Translations under genes and position numbers: made by a program
Assembly (NCBI RefSeq): GCF_900129775.1
Contig: NZ_FQWV01000005.1
Location: forward strand, 124,001 to 188,000
Direction of reading: 5' to 3'
Source of the DNA: Halobaculum gomorrense
Lineage (GTDB): Archaea > Halobacteriota > Halobacteria > Halobacteriales > Haloferacaceae
Length of the DNA stretch: 64,000 bases
The notes under the pieces: generated by a model
What the model saw: only the letters and a program-made list of their open reading frames with translations
Database searches by the model: none
What the model was told of the DNA's origin: nothing
Shown here: piece by piece, positions 25,624 through 40,739 of the stretch
Layout of the letters: each line of letters begins with the position of its first letter
Numbering within the stretch: position 1 is the first letter of the stretch

Positions 25624-26865
25624 ATGACTCTCTACGACCGTCTCTACGAGCTGTATGCGGAGTTCGACACGGAGACGCTCCGTGCGTACCGCGAGTTCGT
25701 CGATCTGTTTCCACCGCTGGACTCGCGCGTCGCGCTCGACCGATGGGACGAGGCGAACAGCGACCTCGCGGACCGCCGCGAGCGCATCGAGCGGGCGTTC
25801 GGCGACGGCGGGTCCACGCTCGCGGAGGTGGGGGCGATGGCCGACCGGGAGTCGTCGTTCACCGCCCTCGACCTCCACGGGAAGTACGGCCGTGCCCCCA
25901 ACGCGCTCGTGCTCGACGTGGACGAGACCCTGCGCTCGGCGGGCGACACGGACAACGAGATCCCACGCGAGACGCTCCACCTGCTCACCGAGTTCGTCGA
26001 GCGCGGCGTCCCGCTCGTGATCTGCACGGGCCAGACCCTGGAGAACGTCAAGGGCTTTCTGATCCAGGGGCTCGGCAACGAGTTGGTCCACTCGGGCGAC
26101 GTGTCCGTCGTCTACGAGGCCGGCGCGGGCGTGTTCACGCCCGGCAGCGGCGCCGACACCAAGCGGCTCCTGTACGACGACCTCGCGGAGGACGTCCGCG
26201 GCGTCGTCGACGACGTGCGCGACGGCGTGCTCCGCGAGGCGCCCGAGCGTGTCCGGCGCGGCTGCCACCTCCAAGGCAATGAGTTCAACGTCACCCTCAA
26301 GCCAAACTACGAGACCGGAAGCGACGACGCCGAGGCGGTGATCGACGAGGCGATGGTCCACCTGCTCGACCTCGTCGGCGGGGCCGCCGGCGAACGCCTC
26401 GACCTGGACGGCGGCCCCGCGGCCGCGAGGGCGTACTACGCCGCGGACGACCCCGAGATCGCCGGCGCGATCGATCGAGCGGGCGCGACCGCCGACGGCG
26501 ACGTGCCGGACGCCGCGGCGACGCTGTTCGACCGGCTTGAGGTCGCCCTCTACCGCGCGGACGCGGCCGAGTTGGCCGCCGCTGACCTCCACAAGGCCGC
26601 CGGCGTCGAGGCGTCGCTGGACGTGCTCGGTGTCGACGATCCGTTCGTCTGCGTCATGGGCGACTCGAAGTCCGATCTCCGGGTGATGGAGTGGGCCGAC
26701 GAGAGCGGAGCCGGCGTCGCGGCCGCGCCCGAGCACTCCTCGCGGAACGTGCTGGACCACGTGCGCGCGACCGACGACCTCGTGTTCGCGCCCGGGGCCG
26801 CCGCCGACGTGCTCCGGACGATGTACGCGTGGCGGTGTCTGGCGGACCTGAACGGGTCTGAGTGA
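25624..26865 (+). CDS. HAD-superfamily hydrolase with N-terminal helical region
   Basis: A 413-aa protein. After a helical region of 90 residues the HAD core begins with LVLDVDETL (nucleophile Asp98, acid/base Asp100), VICTGQTLEN (motif II), a cap-sized insertion, DLHKAAGVEAS (motif III lysine) and VMGDSKSDLRVM (motif IV). The layout matches Cof/trehalose-phosphatase-like HADs that dephosphorylate sugars or nucleotides; the substrate is unknown. The start follows a TATA-like TTTTCACC region. It is separated by about 50 bp from arginase on the same strand. Confidence 0.78.
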   Translation: MTLYDRLYELYAEFDTETLRAYREFVDLFPPLDSRVALDRWDEANSDLADRRERIERAFGDGGSTLAEVGAMADRESSFTALDLHGKYGRAPNALVLDVDETLRSAGDTDNEIPRETLHLLTEFVERGVPLVICTGQTLENVKGFLIQGLGNELVHSGDVSVVYEAGAGVFTPGSGADTKRLLYDDLAEDVRGVVDDVRDGVLREAPERVRRGCHLQGNEFNVTLKPNYETGSDDAEAVIDEAMVHLLDLVGGAAGERLDLDGGPAAARAYYAADDPEIAGAIDRAGATADGDVPDAAATLFDRLEVALYRADAAELAAADLHKAAGVEASLDVLGVDDPFVCVMGDSKSDLRVMEWADESGAGVAAAPEHSSRNVLDHVRATDDLVFAPGAAADVLRTMYAWRCLADLNGSE

Positions 26866-26915
26866 GCGACCGTCGACCCCGCCGTTTGAAGCCCCCCGCC
26901 GGCCCTCGTAGTGGC

Positions 26916-27818
26916 ATGACCGTCCGGATCATCGGCGCGCCGACCGACTACGGCCAGGACCGCCGCGGCGTCGACATGGGACCGTCCGCTATCCGCTATG
27001 CGGGGCTTTCGGACGCGCTGTCGTCCGCGGGCGTCGACGTGGCCGACGCCGGCGACCTCAGGGTTCCGCGCGCCGAGGAGCGCGACCCCAACTCCCGCCA
27101 GCCGAGCGAGGGGAACGCGAAGTTCCTTCAGGAGATCGAGGAGGTCACGACCGCGCTCGCCGACGGCGTCGCCGACAGCGTCGCCGCGGGGGAGACGCCG
27201 CTCGTGTTGGGCGGCGACCACTCGGTGGCGATCGGGTCGCTGCGCGGGAGCGCCCGCGACGCCGAGATCGGCGCGGTCTGGTTCGACGCCCACGGCGACT
27301 ACAACACGCCGACGACCTCGCCCTCCGGCAACGTCCACGGGATGCCGCTTGCGGCGGCGCTCGGCTACGCCGAGTGGGACAGCGTCGACTGGGCGAACGC
27401 CACGGGCCTCCGCGAGGAGAACGTCGCGTACGTCGGCCTGCGCGCGCTCGACGACAGCGAGCGCGCCGCCATCCGCGACTCCGAGATGACCGCCTACACG
27501 ATGTCAGACATCGACGAGCGCGGTATCACCGACGTGGTCGAGGCGGCGCTGTCGGTCGCCGGCGACGGCGTCGACGGCGTCCACGCCAGCCTCGACATGG
27601 ACTGGCTCGACCCGACAATCGCCCCCGGCGTGGGGACGCCCGTCCGCGGCGGCGTCACCTACCGGGAGGCACACCACGCGATGGAACTCCTCGCCGAATC
27701 AGACGCCCTCCGCTCGATGGAGGTCGTCGAGGTGAATCCAGTTCTCGACGAATCGAACGAAACGGCGTCGCTCGCGGCCGAACTCACGTCCAGCGCGTTC
27801 GGAAAGCGGATTCTGTAA
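26916..27818 (+). CDS. rocF: Arginase
   Basis: This 300-aa manganese enzyme hydrolyses arginine to ornithine and urea. [19 protein letters not shown] is the arginase-type N-terminus. Metal ligands are His102 (GGDHS), Asp124, His126 and Asp128 (DAHGDYN), and Asp227/Asp229 (SLDMDWLDP). The loop [11 protein letters not shown] with His141 matches arginases and differs from agmatinases, though a related amidinohydrolase substrate cannot be excluded. The length is exactly the bacterial arginase size. Confidence 0.88.
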   Translation: MTVRIIGAPTDYGQDRRGVDMGPSAIRYAGLSDALSSAGVDVADAGDLRVPRAEERDPNSRQPSEGNAKFLQEIEEVTTALADGVADSVAAGETPLVLGGDHSVAIGSLRGSARDAEIGAVWFDAHGDYNTPTTSPSGNVHGMPLAAALGYAEWDSVDWANATGLREENVAYVGLRALDDSERAAIRDSEMTAYTMSDIDERGITDVVEAALSVAGDGVDGVHASLDMDWLDPTIAPGVGTPVRGGVTYREAHHAMELLAESDALRSMEVVEVNPVLDESNETASLAAELTSSAFGKRIL

Positions 27819-27880
27819 GCGGTCGAGCGCGGTTCGGGCGCACCCGACAGATTCACACTCGGCTCCCACCAGCCACCCGT

Positions 27881-28516
27881 ATCCGCTGGAGCGACGCCTC
27901 GACCGACGACGACCTCCTTACCTACAGCCACGACTACGCCGCGTCCGCGGTCGCGACGTATGACTACCGGATCCCGTCGCTGTCGGTCGTCACGGACTGG
28001 CGAGTCTCTGGGCGCGCCAAGCGCCGGGCGGCGGTCGTGAGCCACCCGAGGGTCCCCGGCGCCGCCGTCGGCGATCCGCTCGACTGGGAGGCGGTTCGAC
28101 GTGAGCACGGCGACCGCCTCCCGGGGCCGGACTCGCAGTTCGCGTCGCTTCGGGAGTGTCACCTCGTCTGTTCGCGCCGCGCGGCCGACACCTACGGCGA
28201 GGCGGAGTGGCGGCGCGTCCTCCGGCACGAACTCGTCCACGTCGAGCAGTTCGCCCGGTTCGGCGCGACCGGCCACGGCGCGTGGTTCCGCAACCGGGCG
28301 GCGGCAGTGAACACCGACCGCCACTGCCCCGCCTTCTACCGCGGCCGGTACCTGATCCGGTGTCGGGGATGCGAGACGGTCGTCGCGGATCGGTGCCGCC
28401 GCTGCCGGACGACGCGACTCGCGGCCCTCCCGGTGAGGGACCAACGCGACCGGCTCGCGCCCACCGACTGCTGCGGCGCGTACTACGAACTGGCGGACAG
28501 GCGGGAGGAGAAGTGA
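27881..28516 (+). CDS. SprT-like zinc metalloprotease domain protein, start unclear
   Basis: The open frame encodes a SprT fold: helix TDDDLLTYSHDYAASA, then RAKRRAAVVSHP, the zinc/catalytic motif HELVHVEQF, a later H in TGHGAWF, and a C-terminal ribbon (CRGC, CRRC). SprT/Spartan proteins cleave DNA-protein crosslinks. No ATG, GTG or TTG occurs in frame upstream of the conserved domain start; the first canonical start is GTG 28037, which would remove the first helix. The coordinate given is the domain boundary, not a proven start. A mutated start or an N-terminal frameshift is likely. Confidence 0.6.
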   Translation: MRWSDASTDDDLLTYSHDYAASAVATYDYRIPSLSVVTDWRVSGRAKRRAAVVSHPRVPGAAVGDPLDWEAVRREHGDRLPGPDSQFASLRECHLVCSRRAADTYGEAEWRRVLRHELVHVEQFARFGATGHGAWFRNRAAAVNTDRHCPAFYRGRYLIRCRGCETVVADRCRRCRTTRLAALPVRDQRDRLAPTDCCGAYYELADRREEK

Positions 28517-28553
28517 CTGCGCCGGGGGCGGTTACGGAAGTGCAAAGAGAAAG

Positions 28554-28573
28554 CCCCGCCCTGCAGGGCGGGG
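28554..28573. repeat. Left-end hairpin of the IS element
   Basis: A 20-nt perfect palindrome with arms CCCCGCCCTG and CAGGGCGGGG, adjacent to GATGAATCC. It corresponds to the subterminal hairpin recognised by TnpA in related complete elements. Confidence 0.75.
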
Positions 28574-28666
28574 ATGAATCCGACAATTGATGACGCAATA
28601 CACCGACGATCGCACGGCCTGATATTCTAACAGTTTCTTAAGATAGTACAGTCAATTACAGCTGTA

Positions 28667-30005
<1,339 letters not shown>

Positions 30006-30008
30006 TCG

Positions 30009-32513
30009 TTACTCGCCCTCGGCGTCGGTCGCGTCGACGCTCCGCTCGGCGGAGACGCGCTCGGACGGGTGCACGTCGATGGCGGCGACCGTGTCGCCTT
30101 CGTCCAGGTCCATCACGGTGACGCCCATCGTATTGCGGCCGATGGTCGAGATGTCCTCGACGCGGGTCCGCATGATCTGCCCGCCCGCGCTCATCGCGAA
30201 CAGGTGATCGCCGTAGGTGACCGCCTCGACGGCGCACACCGGCCCGTTGCGTTCGTTCGTCTTGATGTCGATGAGACCTTTCCCGTTGCGGCTCTGGGTC
30301 CGGTACTCCGCCAGATCGGTGCGCTTCCCGTAGCCGTTCTCGGTCACGGTGAGCACCCAGTTGTGCTCATCCTCGTTGATGGCCGCGACGCCGGCGATGC
30401 GGTCGTCGCCGGTGAGCTTGATCCCGCGGACGCCGCGGGCGGTGCGGCCCATCGCGCGCACCTCGTCCTCGTCGAAGCGGATCGCCATCCCGTCGCGGGT
30501 GCCGATCACGAGGTCGCGCCCGCCGTCGGTCACCTCAACGTCGACGAGGGCGTCGCCGTCCTTCAGTTTGATCGCGCGGATCCCCGTCGAGAGGATGTTC
30601 TCGAACTCGTCGCCGGCGGTCCGCTTCACGTAGCCGCCCTCGGTGACCATCGTCAGGTACTCCTCGCCGTCGAGGTCGTCGCAGTTGACGACGGCGGTCA
30701 ACTCCTCGCCGTCGTCGAGGTCGAGAACGTTCACCGCCGACTTCCCGCGGGCGGTGCGGCCCATCTCGGGCACCTGGTACGTCTTCAGCTGGTAGACGCG
30801 GCCCTTGTCGGTGAAGCACAACAGGTAGTCGTGCGTGGACGCGAGGAACACCGAGGAGACCCGATCGCCCTGCTTCAGGTCGGCGCCGATGATCCCCTTG
30901 CCGCCGCGGTTCTGGGCGCGGAAGTCGGCCGCGGGCATCCGCTTGATGTAGTCGTCTTCCGAGAGGATGACGACCGACTCCTCCTCCGGGATGAGGTCCT
31001 CGTGGGTGACCGATCCCGTGTCCTCGACGAAGCCGGTTCGGCGCTCGTCGTCGTACCTGTCTTTGATCTCGCGTAGCTCCGACTTGATCACGTCGAGCAG
31101 TTCCTGCTCGGAGTCGAGGATCTCGTTCAGCCGCTCGATGGTCGCCTGCACGTCCTCGTACTCGTCTTCGATCTCGGCGGCCTCCATCGAGGTGAGCGAG
31201 CCGAGCTGCATCCGGACGATGTGCTCGGCCTGCTCCTCGCTGAAGTCGTAGGCGTTGCGCAGCGCCGTCTTCGCGGCGTCGCGGTCCTCGCTCTCACGGA
31301 TCGTCTCGACCACGTCCTCGACGTTCTCGAGGGCCTTCAGTCGCCCCTCGAGAATGTGCGCGCGGTCCTCGGCCTCGTCGAGATCGAACTGCGAGCGCCG
31401 GGTGACGACCTCCTTGCGGTGGTCGACGTAGTGTTCGAGCGTCTCCTTCAGCGTCAGGACCTTCGGCTGGCCGTCGACCAGCGCGAGGTTGATGACGCCG
31501 AACGTCGACTCCAGGTGGTGCTCCAGCAGCTGGTTCTTGACGACCTCGACGTTCGCGCCGCGCTTGAGCTCGATGACGACGCGCACGCCCTCGCGGTCGG
31601 ACTCGTCGCGGAGGTCGGCGATCCCCTCGATGACGCCCTCGTTCACGTCGTTCGCGATGCGCTCGACGATGCGCGCCTTGTTCTCCTGATAGGGAAGTTC
31701 GGTGACGACGATGCGCTCGCGGTCGTTGCCGAACTCCTCGACATCCATCTCCGCACGGACTCGCACCCGGCCGCGCCCGGTGGTGTACGCCTCCCTGACG
31801 GAGTTTCGCCCGACGATGTTCGCGCCCGTCGGGAAGTCCGGCCCCTTCACGTGCTCCATCAGGTCCGCGACCGTGGCGTCAGGGTCGTCGATCAGCTCGA
31901 TCGTCGCGTCGATCACTTCGCCGAGGTTGTGCGGCGGCACCTTCGTCGACATGCCGACCGCGATGCCGGTCGAACCGTTGACCAGCAGGTTCGGGTACGC
32001 GGCCGGGAGCACGTCCGGTTCGGTCAGCCGGTCGTCGTAGTTGGACGAGAAGTCGACGGTATCCTTCTCGATGTCGTCGAGCAGTTCCTCGGCGATGTTC
32101 GACATCCGCGCCTCCGTGTACCGCATCGCGGCGGCGGGGTCGCCGTCCATCGAGCCGAAGTTCCCCTGGCCGTCGACCAGCGGGTAGCGCATGGAGAACT
32201 CCTGGGCCATGTTGACCAGCGTGTCGTAGATGGCTTGGTCGCCGTGCGGGTGGTAATCGCCCATCGTCTCGCCGACCACCGAGGACGACTTCCGGTGACT
32301 GGTGTTGGAGGTGACGCCCATCTCGTGCATCGCATAGAGGATGCGCCGGTGAACGGGCTTGAGTCCGTCCCGCACGTCGGGCAGCGCGCGACCCGCGATG
32401 ACCGACATCGCGTAGTCGATGTACGACTGCTCCATCTCGTCCTCGATGCGGACGCGGTCGACTTGGGCCGCCCGCACGTCGTCGGGGTCCACGTCGGGTA
32501 CGTCGGAGCTCAT
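30009..32513 (-). CDS. gyrA: DNA gyrase subunit A
   Basis: This 834-aa subunit breaks and rejoins DNA during negative supercoiling. The catalytic Tyr132 lies in [10 protein letters not shown]; the quinolone-pocket region reads [15 protein letters not shown], with Gln at the position of E. coli Ser83 and Asp retained at 87. The C-terminal beta-pinwheel contains the repeated GRTARG blocks ([20 protein letters not shown]). It lies 88 bp downstream of gyrB on the same strand. Its stop is about 4 bp from the inferred right end of the IS element. Confidence 0.96.
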   Translation of the reverse strand: MSSDVPDVDPDDVRAAQVDRVRIEDEMEQSYIDYAMSVIAGRALPDVRDGLKPVHRRILYAMHEMGVTSNTSHRKSSSVVGETMGDYHPHGDQAIYDTLVNMAQEFSMRYPLVDGQGNFGSMDGDPAAAMRYTEARMSNIAEELLDDIEKDTVDFSSNYDDRLTEPDVLPAAYPNLLVNGSTGIAVGMSTKVPPHNLGEVIDATIELIDDPDATVADLMEHVKGPDFPTGANIVGRNSVREAYTTGRGRVRVRAEMDVEEFGNDRERIVVTELPYQENKARIVERIANDVNEGVIEGIADLRDESDREGVRVVIELKRGANVEVVKNQLLEHHLESTFGVINLALVDGQPKVLTLKETLEHYVDHRKEVVTRRSQFDLDEAEDRAHILEGRLKALENVEDVVETIRESEDRDAAKTALRNAYDFSEEQAEHIVRMQLGSLTSMEAAEIEDEYEDVQATIERLNEILDSEQELLDVIKSELREIKDRYDDERRTGFVEDTGSVTHEDLIPEEESVVILSEDDYIKRMPAADFRAQNRGGKGIIGADLKQGDRVSSVFLASTHDYLLCFTDKGRVYQLKTYQVPEMGRTARGKSAVNVLDLDDGEELTAVVNCDDLDGEEYLTMVTEGGYVKRTAGDEFENILSTGIRAIKLKDGDALVDVEVTDGGRDLVIGTRDGMAIRFDEDEVRAMGRTARGVRGIKLTGDDRIAGVAAINEDEHNWVLTVTENGYGKRTDLAEYRTQSRNGKGLIDIKTNERNGPVCAVEAVTYGDHLFAMSAGGQIMRTRVEDISTIGRNTMGVTVMDLDEGDTVAAIDVHPSERVSAERSVDATDAEGE

Positions 32514-32601
32514 CGAGACGCCTCCGTCGTCCCGTGGTCGGATCGCGTCGCTCCAGTCGCTCGCGTCGTCGGTGTCGCGTCGGTCATTGTCGTCTTCTGC
32601 A

Positions 32602-36148
<3,547 letters not shown>

Positions 36149-38554
36149 ATGACGTCGTTCCAGTCGCAACTCGGCGAGGACCAGGGGATCGCCGACGAGC
36201 TGGCAGAGGGCCAGCGGGAGATCTCCATCGCCGAGTTCTTCGAAAAAAACAAGCACATGCTCGGGTTCGACTCGGGCGCCCGCGGGCTGGTCACCGCCGT
36301 CAAGGAGGCCGTCGACAACGCGCTCGACGCCTGCGAGGAGGCGGGCATCCGCCCCGACATCTACGTCGAGATCAGGGAGGTGGGCGACTACTACCGCCTG
36401 ATCGTCGAGGACAACGGCCCCGGGATCACGAAGGAACAGCTCCCAAAAGTATTTGGAAAATTATTGTATGGTTCAAGATTCCATGCTCGTGAACAAAACC
36501 GCGGTCAACAGGGAATCGGCATCTCCGCGGCAGTGCTGTACTCCCAGCTCACCTCCGGCAAGCCCGCGAAGATCACCTCCCGCCCGAAGGGTGAGGCCGA
36601 TGCGCAGTACTTCGAGCTGATCATCGACACCGATAGCAACGAGCCCGAGATCAAAGCCGAGCGGACCACCTCCTGGGACCGCTCGCACGGCACGCGCATC
36701 GAAGTGGAGATGGAAGCGAACATGCGCGCGCGCCAGCAGCTCCACGACTACGTCAAACACACCGCAGTCGTCAATCCCCACGCGCGCCTCGAACTCCGCG
36801 AGCCGGGGCTCGACGAGCCGCTGAAGTTCGAACGCGGCACCGACCAGCTCCCCGCCGAGACGAAAGAGATCCGCCCGCACCCCCACGGGGTCGAACTCGG
36901 GACGCTGATCAAGATGCTGGAGGCGACCGAGAGCTACTCAGTCTCCGGGTTCCTCCAGGAGGAGTTCACCCGCGTCGGCAAGAAGACGGCCGACAAGGTG
37001 ATCGACAACTTCCGTGACCGCCACTTCGGCCGCGAACTCGGCTGGAGCGCCGACGAGGACGCCGTCGAGGCGGCCGTCGCGGAGGCGGTCTCGAACAAGG
37101 GCGCGGACGCGACCGACTTCTTCGCGAGCGAGGTCGCGAGCACGCTTGGCTCTCGGGAGCGCACGAGCCACCACGAACTCGTCGAGGTCGTCGACAACGT
37201 CGCCGACGCCGCAGAAGGCGAGTTCGACACGCGCTTTGGCGGCACGGTCCGTGACAACGCCGTCGAGGCCGCGTGGGCGACGATGACCGCCTACGACGAG
37301 GAGGTCGACGAGGACGAGCTCACCGGCGACCTGTACGGGCTCGTCGACGAGGCCACCTCGACCCGAAAGGACGACGCCGTCGTCGCCGGGATGGCCGAGC
37401 GCCTCGCCCGGCGGTTCGCCGCCGGCGACGAGCGGGTGCGCGCGACGCACGCCGGGGTGCGCGCGCTCGTGGACGAGGCGGCCGACGACACCGAAGAGTT
37501 CGACGACGCCACGTTCGGCGACACGGCCCGCGAGAACGTCGTAGAGGCGCTGTGGTCGCGGATGGTCACCGTCCCCGACGACGCGCCGAAGGTGCGCGAG
37601 ACGGCCGCCGAGCGCGACACCGCCAGCGAGCTGCTGGAGTCGATGCGCGAGACGGACATCCTCGCGCCGCCGACGGACTGCCTCGCGCCGATCACCGACG
37701 AACTCGTCGAGGCCGGCCTGCGCAAGGAGTTCGACGCGGACTTCTACGCGGCGGCGACGCGCGACGCCGAGGTCCACGGCGGCGACCCCTTCATCGTCGA
37801 GGCCGGCATCGCCTACGGCGGCGAGTTGGAGGAGGGCGGACAAGTCGACCTGCTCCGGTTCGCCAACCGCGTGCCGCTCGTCTACCAGCGGGGCGCGTGT
37901 GCGACGACAGACGTGGTCAAGCGGATCGGCTGGCGCAACTACGGGCTCGACCAGCCCGGCGGCTCGGGGATGCCGAACGGTCCCGCCGTCATCATGATCC
38001 ACGTCGCCTCCACGAACGTCCCCTTCACCAGCGAGTCGAAGGACGCGCTCGCGAACATCCCCGCCATCGAGGACGAGATCGAACTCGCGGTCCGGGAGGC
38101 GGCGCGCGAGCTCAAGAGCTATCTGAACAAGCGCCGCTCGATGCAGAAGCGCCGCGAGAAACAGGACGTGCTCGGGCGCATCCTCCCGGAGATGGCCGAC
38201 AAGGTCGCGGAGGTGACCGGACGCGAGCGCCCGAACATCGAAGGCGCGATGGCGCGCATCATGAACAACGTCGGCGTCGAGCGCGAGCGCGACGGCGACA
38301 CCGTCCGCCTCATCGTCGAGAACCACTCCGACCGCACTGAGGAGCCGGACGTGACCGATATCGTCTCCGCGGAGCCGACGGACGTGCCCGAGGAGGCGAC
38401 CGTCGTCGACCTCGACGGCGAGTGGTTCGTGAAGTGGAACCCGAGCGTGCCCGGCGGCGAGGAGGCGGTGCTCGAGTACACCGTTGCCGGCGACGCCGAG
38501 TTCGACGTGAACGTCGATGGCATCGAGACCGAGAAGCTGACCGTGAACGCCTGA
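36149..38554 (+). CDS. top6B: DNA topoisomerase VI subunit B
   Basis: This 801-aa GHKL ATPase subunit of the type IIB topoisomerase relaxes and decatenates DNA with subunit [17 protein letters not shown] and [22 protein letters not shown] are the ATP-binding motifs; [16 protein letters not shown] is the lid; the transducer Lys lies in a later SESKDAL block. An acidic insertion of about 200 residues between 330 and 560 (repeating [17 protein letters not shown]-like units) lengthens it over the usual size. ATG 36149 follows a TATA box by about 34 bp. Two bases separate it from top6A. Confidence 0.95.
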   Translation: MTSFQSQLGEDQGIADELAEGQREISIAEFFEKNKHMLGFDSGARGLVTAVKEAVDNALDACEEAGIRPDIYVEIREVGDYYRLIVEDNGPGITKEQLPKVFGKLLYGSRFHAREQNRGQQGIGISAAVLYSQLTSGKPAKITSRPKGEADAQYFELIIDTDSNEPEIKAERTTSWDRSHGTRIEVEMEANMRARQQLHDYVKHTAVVNPHARLELREPGLDEPLKFERGTDQLPAETKEIRPHPHGVELGTLIKMLEATESYSVSGFLQEEFTRVGKKTADKVIDNFRDRHFGRELGWSADEDAVEAAVAEAVSNKGADATDFFASEVASTLGSRERTSHHELVEVVDNVADAAEGEFDTRFGGTVRDNAVEAAWATMTAYDEEVDEDELTGDLYGLVDEATSTRKDDAVVAGMAERLARRFAAGDERVRATHAGVRALVDEAADDTEEFDDATFGDTARENVVEALWSRMVTVPDDAPKVRETAAERDTASELLESMRETDILAPPTDCLAPITDELVEAGLRKEFDADFYAAATRDAEVHGGDPFIVEAGIAYGGELEEGGQVDLLRFANRVPLVYQRGACATTDVVKRIGWRNYGLDQPGGSGMPNGPAVIMIHVASTNVPFTSESKDALANIPAIEDEIELAVREAARELKSYLNKRRSMQKRREKQDVLGRILPEMADKVAEVTGRERPNIEGAMARIMNNVGVERERDGDTVRLIVENHSDRTEEPDVTDIVSAEPTDVPEEATVVDLDGEWFVKWNPSVPGGEEAVLEYTVAGDAEFDVNVDGIETEKLTVNA

Positions 38555-38555
38555 T

Positions 38556-39671
38556 ATGAGCGCAGACACACCCGAATCCGACACCAAGCTGAATGAAGCG
38601 GAGGCCCGCGAACAGCTGATCGATCTGGCGGCCGACATCTACGACCAGTTCGAGCGCGGCGACATCCCGCAGATGAGCCTGCCGACGCGGACGAAGAGCA
38701 ACATCGTCTTCGACGAGGACAGCGGCGTGTGGGTGTACGGCGACCGCACGTCCACCCGCTCTGCCAACTCCGTGCGCGGCGCTCGAAAGCTCCTGAAGGC
38801 GGCCTACACCGTCGAGTTCCTCGCCCAGCAGTTGGACGAGGACCGCTCGTCGACCCTGCGGGAGCTGTACTACCTCTCGGAGTCGTGGGACTCCGACGAG
38901 GCGGGCTTCTCCGACCAGGACGAGTCGAACCAGCTCGTCGAGGACCTGGAGATCGTCTCGGGCGTCACCCGCGAGGACTTCCACATGCGCCCGGAGGAGT
39001 CCGGCGCGACACTGATGGGGCCGCTGGAGCTGCGCGAGCAGACCCGCCGCGGCGAGCGCGATATCCACTGCCAAGAGGACGTGGGCGAGGGGGGCTACCA
39101 GATCCCCAACAACCCCGACACGATCGAGTTCCTCGACCACGACATCGACTTCGTGCTGGCGGTGGAGACCGGCGGCATGCGCGACCGGCTCATCGAGAAC
39201 GGCTTCGACACCGACTACAACTGTCTCGTCGTCCACCTGAAGGGCCAGCCGGCGCGCGCGACCCGGCGGATCACCAAGCGCCTCCACGACGAGCTCGACC
39301 TCCCGGTCGTGGTCTTCACCGACGGCGACCCGTGGTCGTACCGCATCTACGGGTCGGTCGCGTACGGCTCCATCAAATCCGCGCACCTCTCGGAGTACCT
39401 CGCGACGCCGGAAGCCGAGTACGTCGGCATCCGCCCGCAGGACATCGTCGACTACGACCTCCCGACGGACCCGCTGGCCGACTCCGACGTGAACGCCCTC
39501 GAATCGGAGCTGGAGGACCCGCGCTTCCAGACTGATTTCTGGGAGGAGCAGATCGAGCTTCAGCTCGACATCGGCAAGAAGGCCGAACAGCAGGCGTTGG
39601 CCGCGCAGGGGCTCGACTTCGTGACGGACACGTACCTGCCGGACAGGCTCGGCGACATGGGCGTCATCTGA
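38556..39671 (+). CDS. top6A: DNA topoisomerase VI subunit A
   Basis: This 371-aa Spo11-like subunit cleaves both strands. The catalytic tyrosine is in [10 protein letters not shown] (Tyr105/Tyr106); the Toprim fold supplies Glu in AVETGGM and the DxD of FTDGDPWSY. The [14 protein letters not shown] helix and DTYLPDRL ending are conserved in the family. Two bases separate it from top6B, so the two are co-transcribed. Confidence 0.96.
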   Translation: MSADTPESDTKLNEAEAREQLIDLAADIYDQFERGDIPQMSLPTRTKSNIVFDEDSGVWVYGDRTSTRSANSVRGARKLLKAAYTVEFLAQQLDEDRSSTLRELYYLSESWDSDEAGFSDQDESNQLVEDLEIVSGVTREDFHMRPEESGATLMGPLELREQTRRGERDIHCQEDVGEGGYQIPNNPDTIEFLDHDIDFVLAVETGGMRDRLIENGFDTDYNCLVVHLKGQPARATRRITKRLHDELDLPVVVFTDGDPWSYRIYGSVAYGSIKSAHLSEYLATPEAEYVGIRPQDIVDYDLPTDPLADSDVNALESELEDPRFQTDFWEEQIELQLDIGKKAEQQALAAQGLDFVTDTYLPDRLGDMGVI

Positions 39672-39699
39672 GGACCGGGCAGACGCTCGTCGACGGGCG

Positions 39700-40476
39700 C
39701 TACTCGGTCGACTCGTCGAGCGCGACGGGGATTGTCCGCTTCGCCACGTCGCTCGCGAACCCCGCGGAGTCCGCTTCGAGGAACGCCTGCGTGTTGTAGT
39801 GGATCGGGACAACCAGATCCGGGTCCATCCGTGCTGTGAGGTCGGCCGCCTCGGGCCCGCCCATGCAGACAGAGCCGGAGATGTTGGCGAGAAACAGCGA
39901 CACGTCCAGCTCGGCGAACGCGTCGAGCGCGTCGGAGTCGCCGGGCCAGAACACCGAGGTGCCGATCGCGCCGACCGTGAAGCGGTAGCCCACGCCGAAC
40001 CCTTCAGGGTGCGGCACGGAGCCGTCGTCGGCGGCGTGGGGGCCGTCCGGTTCGTTGTACGCCGGCATCGACCACACGTCGCCGACGCCGTCGACGGCGA
40101 CGTGGTCGGCCTCGCCCACCCGGACGACCTCGAACGGCAGGTCGTCGACGGGCGTCACGTCGCGGTCGATGCGCGCGGCGTCGACGCCTTCGTACACGAC
40201 GACGGTGGCGTCGTCGGCGGCGACGCGTTCGATCCCCTCGGAGTCGTAGTGGTGGTCGTGGGTGACGACGACGAGGTCGGCGTCCATCGGCCGGTGGTCG
40301 GTCGCTCGCGGGTGGGCGGCCTGCTTCGGGTTGCCGCCGCCCGGGGGGGTCCACTCGCCGGTGAGCACGCCGTAGCGGCCGGGGTCGGTGTAGGCGACGG
40401 TGCCGTCCTCGCTCTCGACGCGCGCGGTGGCGTAGCCGTACCACGTGACCCGCAGGTCGTCGTGTCGAACGGTCAT
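39700..40476 (-). CDS. UlaG-like metallo-beta-lactamase-fold hydrolase
   Basis: This 258-aa protein has THDHHYDS (HxHxxD-like, here HDHHYDS) and late VPIHYNT, giving a metal centre. VTWYGYATARVESEDG at the N-terminus and the missing C-terminal extensions of RNase J/glyoxalase place it in the UlaG-like/unknown-function group. The substrate is unknown. The start is taken at ATG 40476 (MTVRHDDLRVTW); the in-frame extension upstream has no support. It is convergent to top6A. Confidence 0.8.
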   Translation of the reverse strand: MTVRHDDLRVTWYGYATARVESEDGTVAYTDPGRYGVLTGEWTPPGGGNPKQAAHPRATDHRPMDADLVVVTHDHHYDSEGIERVAADDATVVVYEGVDAARIDRDVTPVDDLPFEVVRVGEADHVAVDGVGDVWSMPAYNEPDGPHAADDGSVPHPEGFGVGYRFTVGAIGTSVFWPGDSDALDAFAELDVSLFLANISGSVCMGGPEAADLTARMDPDLVVPIHYNTQAFLEADSAGFASDVAKRTIPVALDESTE

Positions 40477-40501
40477 GCCTGGGGGTGCGGGCGGGAGGCG
40501 C

Positions 40502-40705
40502 CTATACGTACCGCTCCGCGAGCGGGCCGGCCGAGAAGCCGAGGGTGAACACGAGGAGCACGGTGGCAAGCGCCGCGAGGCGGAGCGTCGCCGACAGCGA
40601 GGAGCCGCCGGCGGCGACGGCGAGGGTCGCGATAACCGCCGCGGCGGTTGCAGCGCCTAGTAGCACTTGGAGCGGGTACTCCGCGAGGAGGCGAAGAGCG
40701 TCCAT
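40502..40705 (-). CDS. Small two-span membrane protein
   Basis: This 67-aa ORF starts MDALRLLAEYPLQVLLGAA and contains two hydrophobic helices separated by a short polar turn (GGSSL). It sits between the ligase and MBL genes on the same strand. No family is recognised; the hydrophobic pattern argues it is a real product. The longer upstream reading overlaps the ligase end out of frame and is rejected. Confidence 0.6.
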   Translation of the reverse strand: MDALRLLAEYPLQVLLGAATAAAVIATLAVAAGGSSLSATLRLAALATVLLVFTLGFSAGPLAERYV

Positions 40706-40739
40706 ACCCCTCGCAGGATCGCGCCGGAGTAGTGTCTTG

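Noticed and set aside
26112-27489. Overlapping alternative frames across HAD hydrolase and arginase
   Set aside because: Shadow frames; both true genes carry complete catalytic motifs.
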